Source: Dirofilaria immitis
Taxonomy: Eukaryota; Nematoda; Chromadorea; Rhabditida; Onchocercidae
NCBI GenBank assembly: GCA_024305405.1
Contig: JAKNDB010000068.1
Location: forward strand, 2,852,501-2,916,500
Reading direction: 5' to 3'
Length of the DNA: 64,000 nucleotides
Below the pieces are notes generated by a model. The model was given only the letters and a program-made list of their open reading frames with translations. It did not search any database and had not been told where the DNA came from. Positions within the stretch are counted from its first letter, which is position 1, and every line of letters begins with the position of its first letter. Positions 50,801-63,200 of the stretch are shown here, piece by piece. Both the position numbers and the translations under genes were made by a program.

Positions 50801-53800
50801 ATCATTTTAATAAGAAAGTAAAAGTATCAAACCGTTGCTTCACTTTTGCAAAAATCGGAGATATGTTGTTGTTGTTTTAATAAAAATTTATGCTCCAATT
50901 TCATTACTTCTTCCAGATTCTTCTTAGAGAGAATATAGTTGTATGTAAAATCCATTATATCTTCACCTTTTACTAATTTTTGAGCACTTAATGCATTATT
51001 TGTAGTATATTCATCTATAACAATGAAACTTTATTGATAAGAAATAGTAAGAAGAATCTTAAGAAGAATCTTGCTATATTCTCTCTAAAAGAATAGTATA
51101 TTCATCTATAACAATGAAACTTTATTGATAAGAAATAGTAAGAAGAATCTTAAGAAGAATCTTGCTATATTCTCTCTAAAAAGAATAGTATATTCATCTA
51201 TAACAATGAAACTTTATTGATAAGAAATAGTAAGAAGAATCTTAAGAAGAATCTTGCTATATTCTCTCTAAAAAGAATAGTATATTCATCTATAACAATG
51301 AAACTTTATTGATAAGAAATAGTAAGAAGAATCTTAAGAAGAATCTTGCTATATTCTCTCTAAGAAGAAAGTTATTATTAAATTAAAATGGAAAGCAGAA
51401 CAAAAATTAAGAAAGAATGAAGAAATAGTTGAAATTTCGACAAAATTTTTCAACATTTTCGATTAATAAATCGTAAATTTTCTAAGAAATATAAAGCTTA
51501 CAAAATAATATAATCAATGGTTGAATAATTACTAAAAAAAAATTCAATAAAAGTTATCGCCTTTCGCAGGCATAATATCGCATTGCTATTGCAAATGAAA
51601 TGATAAAAAAAAAAAAACGAAAAGATAAAAGTTATTGCTTTCGGGAGAAGTATTTTTCTTTTCATTTATGAATAAATGCCAAGAATAAAAATATACTTTA
51701 TCGGCATGAAATGAGAAAGTCTAAATTTATTCACCTTTTGTACTGGATATAGACGAATCACTTTTCAACAAATTAAGTTTATTTTCCATTCTCTGCATTA
51801 AGCCTGTTTCGCTTTCCTTAAAGATTCCGAAATTTTTTTCCGAAAGATTTAAACAACACTAAATTGAAACATGCAAATTTTTAAATAACTCTTGAGCAAT
51901 AACTATGTTCTTGCTCCAGATAATTAATCAGCTGATTTAAATATATGATTGAATATTAAAAATAGAAGGTATATGGATCAAGATTATTCGGGCTATTTGA
52001 ATTTAATCAAAAAGTCAAAATTATTTATTACATAAATCTTGTCTCCTTTCCCAGGAAATAATTTTACCAAATCAAGTTTGTCTTGATATTTATGTTTTAT
52101 TTTCAGAATTTATTCTAACATCTTTGTTCAACGTTTTTTTTTTTTTGAATCATGAAAATATAAGTCTTACTTCTGCTTTCTTTTCAACAATATTCGCTCT
52201 CCTGATTCGATTATTGCTGAATATTTGCTGTGGATGCGATAATTGTTGTGTTGAGGGATAGCCAAAATTTCTTGTTGTAGTCATTTTTAACTTATCATCT
52301 TCTGATTTTGGTAAACTTAAAAGACTTTCTGTTACACCATCCAATGATTCGTCGTAACAGAATGGACGCTGAATTAAAAATGCTTCGTATTATTTTAATT
52401 GATAAATAAACAAATACTATAAAATTGCTATTAAAATATTCAAAATTTGTTTTTGTTTTCTTTTTGATAAATGTGAAAATTTATGATTAATTGCAAACAT
52501 ACAGGCATTCTTTTTTTATTGGCACTATTGATTTTTCCTCTTTTAAATTTTTCAGAATATCATCATCCTTTGTTCGATCGTAAAAATGAGGTTTCTATGA
52601 GTAATATATATATATTATTGTTTCAATATTTCGAACGAAAGATTTGTCAAAATCTAGCTCAATGTATTTGTAAATGATGATAGATATCGGATAATAAATG
52701 AATACTATAAATTGTTATTAAAATATGATGATAGATATCGGATAAGATGATAAATATCGAATAAAGAATTAACATAATTTATTAGCATCATTGTTGATTT
52801 TTTTTTTAGGTGTCTACATCATATCAATGCATATCAAATGCTTAACTTTTAAATTTGAAAAATTTGATTTTGTCCAAGTTTTGCAATAATTTTTTCTATA
52901 TGCGAATATTACTCATAAAGTGATCGAAATTTCGAGAGGTTAAATGAAACTAACAGAGCTTTGTTTGCTGATTTTTGGTAAATCATTTTCATTGCTATAA
53001 AGACTTTTTGAAATTCCATCTAACAATTCATTGTAATAGTATGGTCTCTTAAAGATTTTAATTTATCAGTTTTTTTTTTTTGTTCTACAGAATTGATGAA
53101 ATTATTCAAATGGATATTTATAAATATTCTGTATTGCCATCTGAATCCTTTCGTTATTTTTCCTTTTGTTACTTTTGTTCCAACTTTATTTTTAAATCAC
53201 TGATACGAGAGTTATTTGGGAATTCCATCTAACAGTTTATTGCTATAGTATGGTCTTATTAAAAGAATCTTATCAAAATCTGATATCTGTAGTATTACGG
53301 TTTTAAAATTTCAATTGTAACTTTCATTTTTGATAAGATTCTTTGCTTGCTTTGTTTAAAGAAATCATTGGAATATATTCTAAAACAAACTCTGCTCGTT
53401 TTTCTTCTTATTGATTATTATCATTACATAAATCAAATAGAAATATAAATATAAGAAAGAAGTGTTGTGCCTGAAAATCATAAATAACAGAGAAAGCATT
53501 CAGAATTATTAATAAAGATTCTGACCGGTTTTCTTTTCGGTATTTTCTTTTCGAACATTTTTTCCACCATATGGTCTTTCTGAAAAACAAAAATATGAAC
53601 TATGCTTCATTCATATTTATCGTAATTTTTTCAATTAAACTGATACTAACAACTGTATTTTATCACCGATATCAAAAATCTGATAGGAAGTTATTGATGG
53701 TTATATTTAACTTTTGTTTTTTCAACCTCTTTATCATATTTGACTTTGCCGTCTCTTAAACTTTCTGTACTTCCCGACTTCTTCGAAATAATGGCATGCT

Positions 53801-56800
53801 TTATTGATTCCTTTGATTCGCTTTTCCTGTACCTCCTATGATTTTCCTTTATGAATTCCTTAGAATCAGAAATTTCTTTTGAAAATTCTTGGGAGCTAGA
53901 AATTTTCTTCATAGTCTTTTCTTGCATAGAGTCAACATTTCCTCCAATATGCTCTTTAGATCCGGCAACGGAACTGAATTCATTGGAATCCAAATGCTTT
54001 TTCGTTACGTCCTGACCTATTTGCTGCTCAACTCCTTCTCTTGACTCTTCAGCACTTCTGCTATTCGAATCTTCTCCAGTCTTTTCTTTTGATAAATTTG
54101 TATTTGTCACTTCAAGATTTGATGGTTTCTTATTCGATAATATTGGTAAGATTCCATTCATTTTTTTTGGAGATTGAATTCCTATAATAATGTTTAAAAT
54201 AAAGGAAAAGTAGAAGTTTGGATTGAATTTTTCAGATAGTCAATTTCTATACTGTTTTAAATAATCTCGAAATTAATGTTAAAAAAATAATAGAATTGAA
54301 ATTGTAAACTAATGCCTAAGACTAAATTTGCAATTCGATCCTCCGAAAGATTCAAATAAAGGGAAGCATGATCATCTGATCTCCTCTATGGCTTATCTTA
54401 TTGGTCTTATCAATTTCACATTCTTCACTAAACTTCTTAATTCCTTATTTTATTCCATTTTAATTTAAAATGCTAAATTAAAGAACCGACCGTTCTCAAA
54501 CACTTCAATAGGATAGACATAATTTTATCAATAATTTTATCACTTTTATTTCCAATTGTGTGATAAGGAAAAATGAATGAACTGATATATGTGAAGAATG
54601 AAGAATGGATGAAAAATTTTCGTAGGAATATCTTTTCGTAGAAATACGCACATGAATTCTTTTACTTATCTTCCGGATAGTTCAGTGAATTTTCTAGCTC
54701 AATGGATTCTAGTTACTTTCTGGATAGTGCGATGTATTCTAGCCATTTTCCGGAGAATTCAATGTGCATTCGGAGCTATTTTCCGGCTATTTCAATGGGT
54801 TCTAGTTATCTTCCGGGTAGTTCGGTGCGTTTAGCTATTTTTTGGAGAGTTCAATGTGTATCCGGATAGCCCAGCATATTTCAGCTGCCTTCCGGATAGT
54901 TCAGCTTATTTCAGCTACCTTCCGGATAAAATGTCCATCTTATAGATGAAGAAAACGGACCCTCCCAATCAGACCATTCCTTCGCCACCCGACTCTTGCC
55001 TCACAGCTTCTCCTATCGGATAAGCTCGATTATTCGACTTACTATGACCATCGACCAATCATTCGTCGAACTTGGCCGAACAATATTTCACCTATGGACG
55101 AGTCTGTTTACTCATTCAGGTACCATGATTTATCCGGACTGCTTCAGTATTTCCAGCCGGTTGGTAATTTAGGGAGGCGAGGAAATCGTCTTTTTTTTTT
55201 GTTATTTCCATTGTATTGAGCTGTTAATTTAATGTAAATATCGATCGTTGAGAATTAGAACAGGTGAGATAGGAATAGACTTATTGAGAAGAGATGTTGT
55301 CTTATCGTATCAGATAAAGGATCATTATAAAGGGAAGGATTTATTTTTAACTATAATTTCAATGGAAGTTCACATTTGTTATCTTAAATTGTGAGTAAAT
55401 GAGGCTATTCATGACAATGAAGATTTACTGATAAGCACTAAGATAGCAGTTGATAGAATAAAATACATATATCACTGACATAGTGAATTCGGGAATATCG
55501 GTTTAATAATTTTCTCAAGTGAGAAGTATTTGAATAAAATAATAAAACTATAAAATAAGCACATTTTAAATTCTTAATTCGTCCAATATGCTCGGTCTTT
55601 TTCGGATTTATAGCTGTACTTTGTTTTATCGTCTTATCGATTTATCATTAAATATTTGGCATCTATGATTAATGATTTTTCGAGACTTAATCCAAAATTT
55701 TACTTAGATTTTCTTTTTATAAATAGAAAATAGAGAAAAGTGAAAGATAAATCTGGTAAATTTCTTGTTTGATATGAAATTTGATCACCATCATCCCGAG
55801 ATTCCTTGAAATGAGTTTTTTTTTGATGAAGTAAGAGATTAGTTACCGAGTATTGGTAAGCTTCGGTGATATTTCAGTATATAGCTTAATAGTTATTTAT
55901 TGGATTCTTGATATAATTATGATTATAAATGTGTTGTTGGGTAATGATTATTTTATTATCATGAATGTGATGAATCACACTTTGGAAATTACTCTAGTTA
56001 GTTTTAATTGCGATATTTATCTATTGTTATAATTGAATGAATTAGTAGAAAATTTTTATGATCGTTGTGTGAATTATTGTTTCATAATCCAGTTTATTGA
56101 AATTCAAATTTTTAATTTTGCAGGAATTGTTTTGACTTTCTGTCTGTTATACGCATAAAAGACAATTCCTCGGGTGGAATAATTTCAAAATTTTCTATTA
56201 TTTGTTGGAATGAAAGGAATTATATTTGCATAATAAGTATATTAGTGGAATTATTCACTATTTTCAGGTTATTTAATTCTGGTTTTAATTTTTAGAAACA
56301 TTTAGGCTTAGTTTTCAAAAGGATGATATTACGATTGATATGAGATAAACTTTTATAAGGATAAGCTTAATCGATATTATCATTTAAACATTCGATAATG
56401 GATCATTTCTTTGATTTTGACAGTCTTGATGAACTAGTTATCTTCTGTCCCTATAATTTATCGTTGATAAGCTCTCTCCGTTAATAGCGTGTTTTAGAAT
56501 CTGAAATTTTATGCGATCTGTGACTTCTTGTTAATTATATGCGCAATTGCATATAAAACTGAATTGTTGTATAATTTGATTCTTTGATTATGCAATCATT
56601 ATAAAGAGAATGAAGCGGATGAAGAATAAAAGTAAATAAAACAAGAAAAATGAGAATATTTTATTGTTTTTATCTTCGATTCTCATGACTGAATTAGTAT
56701 AACTCATTTCTTCAATTTCTTTTCCAAACTTTGATCGTGCAATGATCAGAGAAAGATTTTTAGTGACTGAATTGAATACCGATTGTTATCCACGAATACA

Positions 56801-59800
56801 ATATCTGGTTCGATATAGTCATGTACTTATTCTAATCTTTTCTTTTAGGTTTGTTGTTTTAATGATTTTTTCAAAACAATAAATTTTCATGTTAATTTAC
56901 TTCTAACCATCGCTGTAAAATATAGGCAAAGGATGTCGAATGAAAAAAATGCTGATCGAAATTTATATATAACGGATGATATTTTGATTGGCCAACATAA
57001 AATGAAGGATGGAAAAATGATCGATGAAGAGAAAAATAATAATGAAAAAACTATTGATGGGGCTAGTGTTTTTTTTCCTTTATTTACATAGATTTCTGTT
57101 TATATTTTTATGGTGCTTTCATTATTTATTCATTGTTTGCACGGTTTTAAATTGCAGCAATAAACAGTCTAAAATTAGTATAATTTAAATATTTTAATCA
57201 GCATGCAATTAAATAAAATCAATTTGACGGTTTTAAATGACTATGAGAATTATTCTTGTAGTCTTTCCTCTTACTGATGATACTTTTCAAAAAAAAAAAA
57301 CCATTAAAAAGGTGTAAATGATTGTTAGATAAAAAGTTATCCAACTGTCCCTAAAACAGTTTTATTAATTATCGAAAACAATGGTTTTGAAAGAAAAAAA
57401 ATTCTTTTAGATAAGTAATGCATACACGAACGATTCATCTATCTCGGCTATATCACTTCAAAGTTTGGACGATGATGATTTTCGAAATCTTCTAAATACT
57501 GCTGCAAAACCACAATATGGTAGTCTTCAGAGAAAACGAAAAGTTTGTTCATTAATAGATTTCAAACTCATCAGTGTATAGATATGACTGCGGATGTAAG
57601 AAATTACTGCAATAATAGAAATCAATGGCTGCGGATGTAAGAAATTACTGCAATAATAGAAATCAATACTTATCGCCCTTTTCTAGATAATGAAAATCAA
57701 TAGTGTACTAAACCATTGGCACTTGTTTAGATTATAAAGTCACAAAAAATATCTACACTGTTCAGACTCTAAACATAATTTATTGCCTGTTTGGTCATCT
57801 TATTTTGCTCTTATTAGATATTACAGAAACTTTAATTAGGAAGTATCCGCAATTTTTTTTCTTCTTTATAGCTGTTAATTCGATGGCATAAGCTTGAATA
57901 TTTTTTTGTTTTATATTGTCTAAAACTCTCTACGGCTCACTATTTTAATTGTCGCTTTTTGTTTTCTTATTTGATTTTGTTAACAAGAATTCTGATCTTG
58001 AGAATTTCCGCAAATCTTACAGCTTTATTAAATAATATTAATATCATCGATGTCAAACAGATTCATTATATCTATAGCTTTCGTTATATCAACAAATGAG
58101 GAATGAAGAATACAAATGCAAAAATAAACATATGTGAAATTTTAGGATTATCTGCAATTTGATTTGACTTTTCTAATATACAACTAATATAATGTTTCAG
58201 AAGTTGCAAAAACAACGGAATACGGTGGTCGTCGCCTAAGTGATGCGGGAGAAAATACTGGCCTATCAGCAGAAGCAGATAATTTGCTGGCACAATTTCG
58301 ACGTGAAGCAGAACTGAATCAACGAAACGCGGATATTGGTTGGTTTTTCATTGAGTTTCTGATGATTTAAAAAAAAAAAAAGAAATAAGCGAATAGATAT
58401 TGAAGATCACAAAAATCACACAGCATAAATGATTATCTTGAAACTTATTATGTATCGACTTACTTGATGTTTCTTTTATTTATATGTATTTTATATTTTT
58501 GATTAAGACGAAACATTGGTATAGATATTTGATTTTGTGTACAGTTTTGTAGTTTATTTTCATTAATTTATAATTGAATTACTGGTCATTAATTAAAATA
58601 GCATAAACATTTTTCTTATGACAAAAAAAAGTTGTCATAATATATTATTACTATTAACTATTAGCTCATTCCCTGAAAACTGAAACTTGTACAGAATGAG
58701 ATGCAGATCTTTTCCTTATTTTTTTTTATTTGGAATAATATTCTTGAGGAATTTTGTTCAATCTGATTTCTTTGAGTATAAAATATATACGTTATGCGTT
58801 AAGTAACTTTAAGAATATTAAGAATAAATTAAGTGAATTAAATGATTGCAAAGGAAAGGTATTTATATAAAATATAAAAAATAAAGCAATAAGAAGATGA
58901 CCATAAATTATAGGAATTATAATGCATAAACCAAAACTAATAGTAAGTGTATTATAAATATGTACGTTTTCGTTTCCTTTCTACTCGCATCTTTACGAGG
59001 ATCTGAAATTCATTAATTAAATTATTTTATGAGAAATTTTTCAATATATGAAAAATATGCAGATTCAAATAGGTGAACAAAACACAGTTATCAAAAATAT
59101 TGAGAGCTTAAACTATAATTTTTACATTGACATGATCTTAAAAACACGTACCGAAAGGTCTTGGAATTGGCAAAATAACAGGTTTTTCGAATGCTTTTCC
59201 TAAACCTGAAATGGATTTCTAGATTGGTTTAAATTGAAAGAAAATTAGCTATAGTCACGTTGAGTAAGAATTATTGTTACGATGTGATATTGAATTTTCA
59301 TTTTTCTGTCGTTTCGACAAAACATGATCTTATCCTACAAAGTCATATTTACTATATCGTATGATAGTGTTAGAATTTTTTTTTTTTGTTAGATTACCAC
59401 TCTGTCCTTCCGAATATTCTTAAAAAGTTAAGAATGCATATGTGTGTATTCCGATGGTACTTGTCGAATCAAATCAAAATGACGGCATAGTATACAACTC
59501 ACTTTCAATTTTAATATCATTTACATGCTGATTCGGTTCTTAGTTCTTGTTGAGATTATCCATGTTGTGTGAAATATCTTTTACCTGTTTTTCCGTTACA
59601 TAATTCGAATTTGCAAAGTCTGCACAATTTTCCTTGAATATTTACCCGATCGCATGTCGTTGAACAACCTTTTCGTAAACCTTTAAAGTTTTGATTTATT
59701 AAGGAAAATCTCAACAAATATATCGAGCCTCAGTGCTCTTAATATAATCTGATTTTTTAAATATAATCGAATCATTTGTGTTTGGATATTTTCAGGCACT

Positions 59801-60205
59801 TCAAATTTTTTTTTGTTATTGTTTCCTGAAATATGCAGATCTGTCGATGTCGGATTTTTCGTAAGGAGATTGGAATTCGTAGTTTTATTACCAGGCAAAC
59901 TTTTAGGAAAGGAGCAAATAGAGTAGCAAGTAGAAGAATTTTATTGAAGTGTGCTGTGAAGTTAACCTCTCTGGCTCTCAATTTTTTCTGCCTTCTATAT
60001 AATTATGTCAGAAAATTTAGCATTCAAGTCATATATATGTTTTTATGTTTAAATCTGAATTTAAAAATATTTTTTAGATTTACCGTTCAGTTTTATGTCG
60101 TAATTTTCAGCAACAGTGAAACATTCATTATTTTTGGGCACAACTCTTCTCGTGGGTTAGCACAATCCTCAGAACCATCACAACTGTAACATTTGAGACA
60201 TTCTC
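47817..60205 (-). CDS. LU-domain plus tyrosine-phosphatase-like pseudoenzyme
   Basis: Fifteen exons, minus strand: 60205-60084, 59680-59585, 59205-59152, 54181-53712, 53579-53526, 53047-52955, 52368-52171, 51858-51735, 51014-50833, 50528-50388, 49620-49480, 49406-49301, 48610-48414, 48288-48115 and 47840-47817. All junctions agree in phase once the T5 run at 60131-60135 is lengthened by one. Exons 1-2 encode a cysteine module of Ly6/uPAR type (CLKCYSC, KGCSTTC, CRLCKFELCN). A proline patch (KPVILPIPRPFG), a Ser/Lys/Glu-rich region of about 150 residues and RPY...LLDG exons follow. From about exon 9 it is a PTP domain: YIHASQI, FIIAQGPTKQSLIDFFRMLW and the C-terminal helices (VVCRRRYGTLRFLSDYRLVL). 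The catalytic loop HCSAGIGRT is QGSYGIRRT (Cys replaced by Gly, codon 48471-48473). Catalysis is therefore unlikely; binding of phosphotyrosine or a partner, as in nematode EGG-3/4/5 pseudophosphatases, is possible. First exon, signal peptide and any membrane segment were not found. About 725 residues visible. Confidence 0.75.
48692..49063. repeat. 92-bp minisatellite, 4 copies
   Basis: AGATAACACGCGAATAGGTC recurs at 92-base spacing (anchor ATAACACGCG at 48721, 48813, 48905 and 48997). The first copy is diverged and the last two nearly exact. It lies in the intron between phosphatase-domain exons 49406-49301 and 48610-48414. On the plus strand each unit carries TTACAGGTAAAA. Confidence 0.95.
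51005..51372. repeat. 91/92-bp minisatellite spanning a splice acceptor, 4 copies
   Basis: GTATATTCATCTATAACAAT recurs at 51005, 51096, 51188 and 51280. The first copy includes the actual intron/exon boundary of exon 51014-50833: in transcript orientation every unit repeats the acceptor TTGTTATAG followed by ATGAATATACT. A sequence block shared with the exon interior (TATATTCTCTCTAAGAAGAA) also appears in inverted orientation. Confidence 0.95.
53200..53256 (-). pseudogene. Decayed duplicate of the RPY...LLDG exon
   Basis: On the minus strand this stretch aligns base by base with the start of the exon at 53047-52955 (AGACCATACTAT, then CTGTTAGATGGAATT against TTGTTAGATGGAATT) but reads into a TAA after about 16 codons and lacks a good acceptor. 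The exon at 52368-52171 (RPFCYDESLDGVTESL) is a third related copy. This copy is probably no longer spliced in. Confidence 0.65.
54655..54935. repeat. Degenerate tandem repeat, CTTCCGGATAGTTCAGT type
   Basis: A unit of roughly 34-37 bases built on TTCCGGATAGTTCAATG followed by ATTCTAGCTA recurs about eight times with substitutions. It is clearly GC-richer than the flanking DNA. It lies in the largest intron of the minus-strand phosphatase-like gene and immediately before the GC-richer plus-strand exon candidate at 54945. Confidence 0.85.
54945..58368 (+). CDS. Unrecognised gene, exon fragments, nested on the opposite strand
   Basis: Four plus-strand coding islands lie in the 54182-59151 intron of the minus-strand gene. 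(a) About 54945-55190: open frame with LDYSTYYDHRPIIRRTWPNN, SPMDESVYSFRYHDLSGL and QYFQPVGNLGRRGN; unusually GC-rich. (b) 56934-57063: ATG, then SNEKNADRNLYITDDILIGQ, up to a GT donor. (c) About 57422-57542: NAYTNDSSISAISLQSL, DDDDFRNLLNTAAKPQYG and SLQRKRK. (d) 58200-58340: EVAKTTEYGGRRLSDAG, SAEADNLLAQFRREAELNQR; continues to a TAA at about 58366 if unspliced. I recognise no family. Junction phases between islands do not all agree, so exons may be missing or bases lost. Island (d) looks helical and charged. The islands may be the 5' part of one gene or belong to two. Confidence 0.4.
57588..57668. repeat. Two-copy 41-bp direct repeat
   Basis: CTGCGGATGTAAGAAATTAC (plus TGCAATAATAGAAATCAAT) occurs at 57588 and again at 57629, a 41-base offset, in an intron between the plus-strand islands. 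Confidence 0.93.
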
Positions 60206-63200
60206 CTGAAATTCCACTGAAATCGCATGATAATCGGAATTCTGGTAGTTTGATTGTATTTAGAGTGGAATACGAGCAGAATAAAATTTAATGGAAAATA
60301 ATGTGAATGGGAATTATTTATTCCAACTTATAATATAATGGGCAGAAGATAGTTATGTATAATGCTTAAATGATTTAATCAATTGAATCAAGTATAGGGC
60401 GAATAATAAAATTATAAAAAGAATTATTGTCCACATAAAGCATCAGATAAGATATAATAAGTTGCAGATTGATGATTAAATTCATCATATAAAGTTCAAA
60501 CTAATAAATAGCATTTCAAATTCTATTAGGCAAGTTCAAGCAAACTAGCTAAGCTCCAAATTAAGGTTCTTTTTCTTAAATTAGCAATCAATGTCTAGGT
60601 TATTGATCAATTTTGGTTCCAGTTATTGATTGAATATTGATAATGAAGTATAAATAACTGATTTTAAAGTTGTCTGTTTTTGGAGATAGCTGTTGCTTTC
60701 TTTTGATATCATTTCATTATTGCTATTTCTCCAATGGTTGATTATTGTTATTCATAATTTCGGTGCACTGATGAAGATAAAATTTCATGGATCTTCCACA
60801 GATATGAGTGAAAAGCAATGAAAAATAAGTTTAAAATGAGTCATAACCGAAAATTAGTAAACAAACCATATCTAAAGCAGCCTGATATTATTATCAACCA
60901 GACTATGGGATGTATTGATGGCGATGATTCCATAGATCTTCCGCTTATTATTTGCCTTTTATTTTTTTTTCTTTGATGAAGCATTATGGCGTTGGAATTA
61001 AAAAATCTGAAATTAGAGTATAGTATGATTTATAATGAATTGATAAGTTTCAATAATTTTTTTTAAGATTAAATTATTGAATAATTCGATTACAAAAATA
61101 TTCCAAATATCAATTAGATTTTAAAAATTTTGATTTCCTAGTTAACAAAAAGACGATTTCAGTTTTCTGCTGATAAATCATTTTTTAATAAAATTTTGGA
61201 AAATATTCTGGAAATTTTAAGGAAAGGATTAAAAAGAATATATATGTTAGGAATTTACGACATTAAAGATTCGCAGAAAAAAAATTTCAGAATTTGGAAA
61301 AAAAAAGATATTTAGTCAGCTTTATTCACTTTCATGTTTGCATAAATTTATCTCGAAGAAAGCAATTATTTTGACTTTTTATGTTAATATGGCATGTAAA
61401 CAGTTAGCATTTTAGAAAATATCTTCGATTTAAAGGCTATTATAATCAGAAATCAAAAATTAAAATTATTTATTTTTCATTTTGCTTAAGTATGCTATTT
61501 CTATACATATTAAATATCGATCATATAATGGAAGGTTTTGATATTTCACCTATAATAATTCCTTTGCAATACTTATTGCTAACAGTTGAAATTCATATTC
61601 TTTATTCATTATGCTTCAATTGTATACTAAGACTTCTTATTATATTTCTATCATATTTGAACATTAATAGTTTTGTTATACCCTCCTGCCAAAGTTTCAA
61701 TCATTATCATGCAAATGAATTAGAGCAATAAAATTTGCATAAGTGGGAGAAATCAGAACAAGCTAAAATATGCGAAATATTTATGACTAAAGCAGCGTCG
61801 AATTATTAGTCATTAAGCTATTCCATAGCCGAATGAAATCATCTTTTACGATTTCCATTGATATAATTATTTAAAAGATGATTTGTGCCAATGACGTGGG
61901 TTAATATTTAGTCAGATAGTTAGTCGAAATAAATTTTTGAATCAGTCAGAATCGAAGTTTATTTTTATTTAGAAAATGTGAAGTAGTAAATGCAATTAGT
62001 GTTTCCATGTATGTGTTCTTTTTATAATTAGAAGCAGCTGTTATTGAGGAGAGTGGTGAATGATACATGTCGATTACTCCGTTGTAGAAAATAAAAAGAT
62101 TGAAAATAGAAGGTGGAAGAGGAGTAATTGCATGAGGATGAATGAATTTTCGAACTTGCTAAGTTAAGAAACTTGTTAAATTGGAAGTCACTGAATTTTG
62201 TGCGGAAATGGGTTGAGATAGATTGGGATGGGAAGGTTGTGATGGGATGGGGTCATATTGTTCAAATTAAAATGCTTTTAAAATGAGAAAAAAATGAATA
62301 AATGTCGAGAAGTGAGCATGAAAAAGAATTGAAATTTGGAATTAAATTTTATAAGAAAAGAATCTTTGAGGACAATGGGAAAAAATGAGATATTAGTGAG
62401 AAAAGCAATTTTTCATTTTCGTTTTTTCCAATTTTAGAGAGATGAATGTATAAAATGAGTAAGCATAACTGTGCTCAATAGTCTTCTTCTTGGCCTATGA
62501 CTAAAATTTTGAACAGTATTGCTTATACCGATGATCGAGATTATTCTATTTTAACATGAATCCTTGCTGAAGCTATGGATCGAAGGAGAAAAAATGTTAA
62601 GAGAATATTTTTGATATCTTTGAAGGTGTGACATTTCCTATTCAAAAACTTTCACTTATACTATAATATATTTCTTTATTGTTGCATATGATCATTCATC
62701 TATGGAACATTTTTAAAATCTCTTTCTAGATCAATACGTCATATAAACGAGATAATTAGAATTGTGTTGAATGACGTCAATGATGTTATTAAATAAGACT
62801 TCAAGATATATTGCGAACAAAACATTTATGTTATTCGAACTCTCGAATTGAAATTAAAATTGGAATTCAAATATAACTAAACTAGATTAGACATGCAATA
62901 GGAAAATATGCTTCTGTTATATTTATATTTATTGAAAAAAAAAAGAAACCAGCACACAAAAAAGAGAAAAGTAAATAAAGAGCTCTGTAAAATGATGGGT
63001 GAAGGGTATACGTTGTATATAATGGGAACAAACTGGTAATACAACGAGAAATGAAAAATTAAATATTGCCGTTTATATTCTGTGCCAGTCGATAGGTAGA
63101 TAGATAGGTAGATGGATGATTTTTTTAAATCATCGAACTCTATTTCTTTTTGTTAATTTTAGACAAATTGATGAGAGGAAAGGAAAGGATATAAGAATTA

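Noticed and set aside
54652..54834. Plus-strand ORF resembling a multi-pass membrane protein
   Set aside because: It is the translation of the degenerate tandem repeat; repetitive hydrophobicity comes from the repeat unit.
58084..58293. Minus-strand 69-codon ORF with hydrophobic stretch
   Set aside because: It is antisense to the plus-strand exon at 58200-58340, which has better coding quality and splice sites; considered and dropped as the missing membrane segment of the minus-strand gene.
59760..59985. Extra minus-strand exon between the two LU-domain exons (Ser/Thr/Asn-rich ORF)
   Set aside because: It would interrupt the cysteine module; the flanking exons join in phase without it and its two frames are equally open. 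It may still be an alternative exon.
59833..60189. 118-codon plus-strand ORF
   Set aside because: It overlaps the cysteine-rich exon of the minus-strand gene antisense and has a Lys/Arg/Phe-rich composition expected of an antisense read.
61492..61731. 79-codon hydrophobic plus-strand ORF
   Set aside because: Composition follows the AT background, no splice sites or family features, and similar lengths occur by chance in hydrophobic-biased AT-rich DNA.
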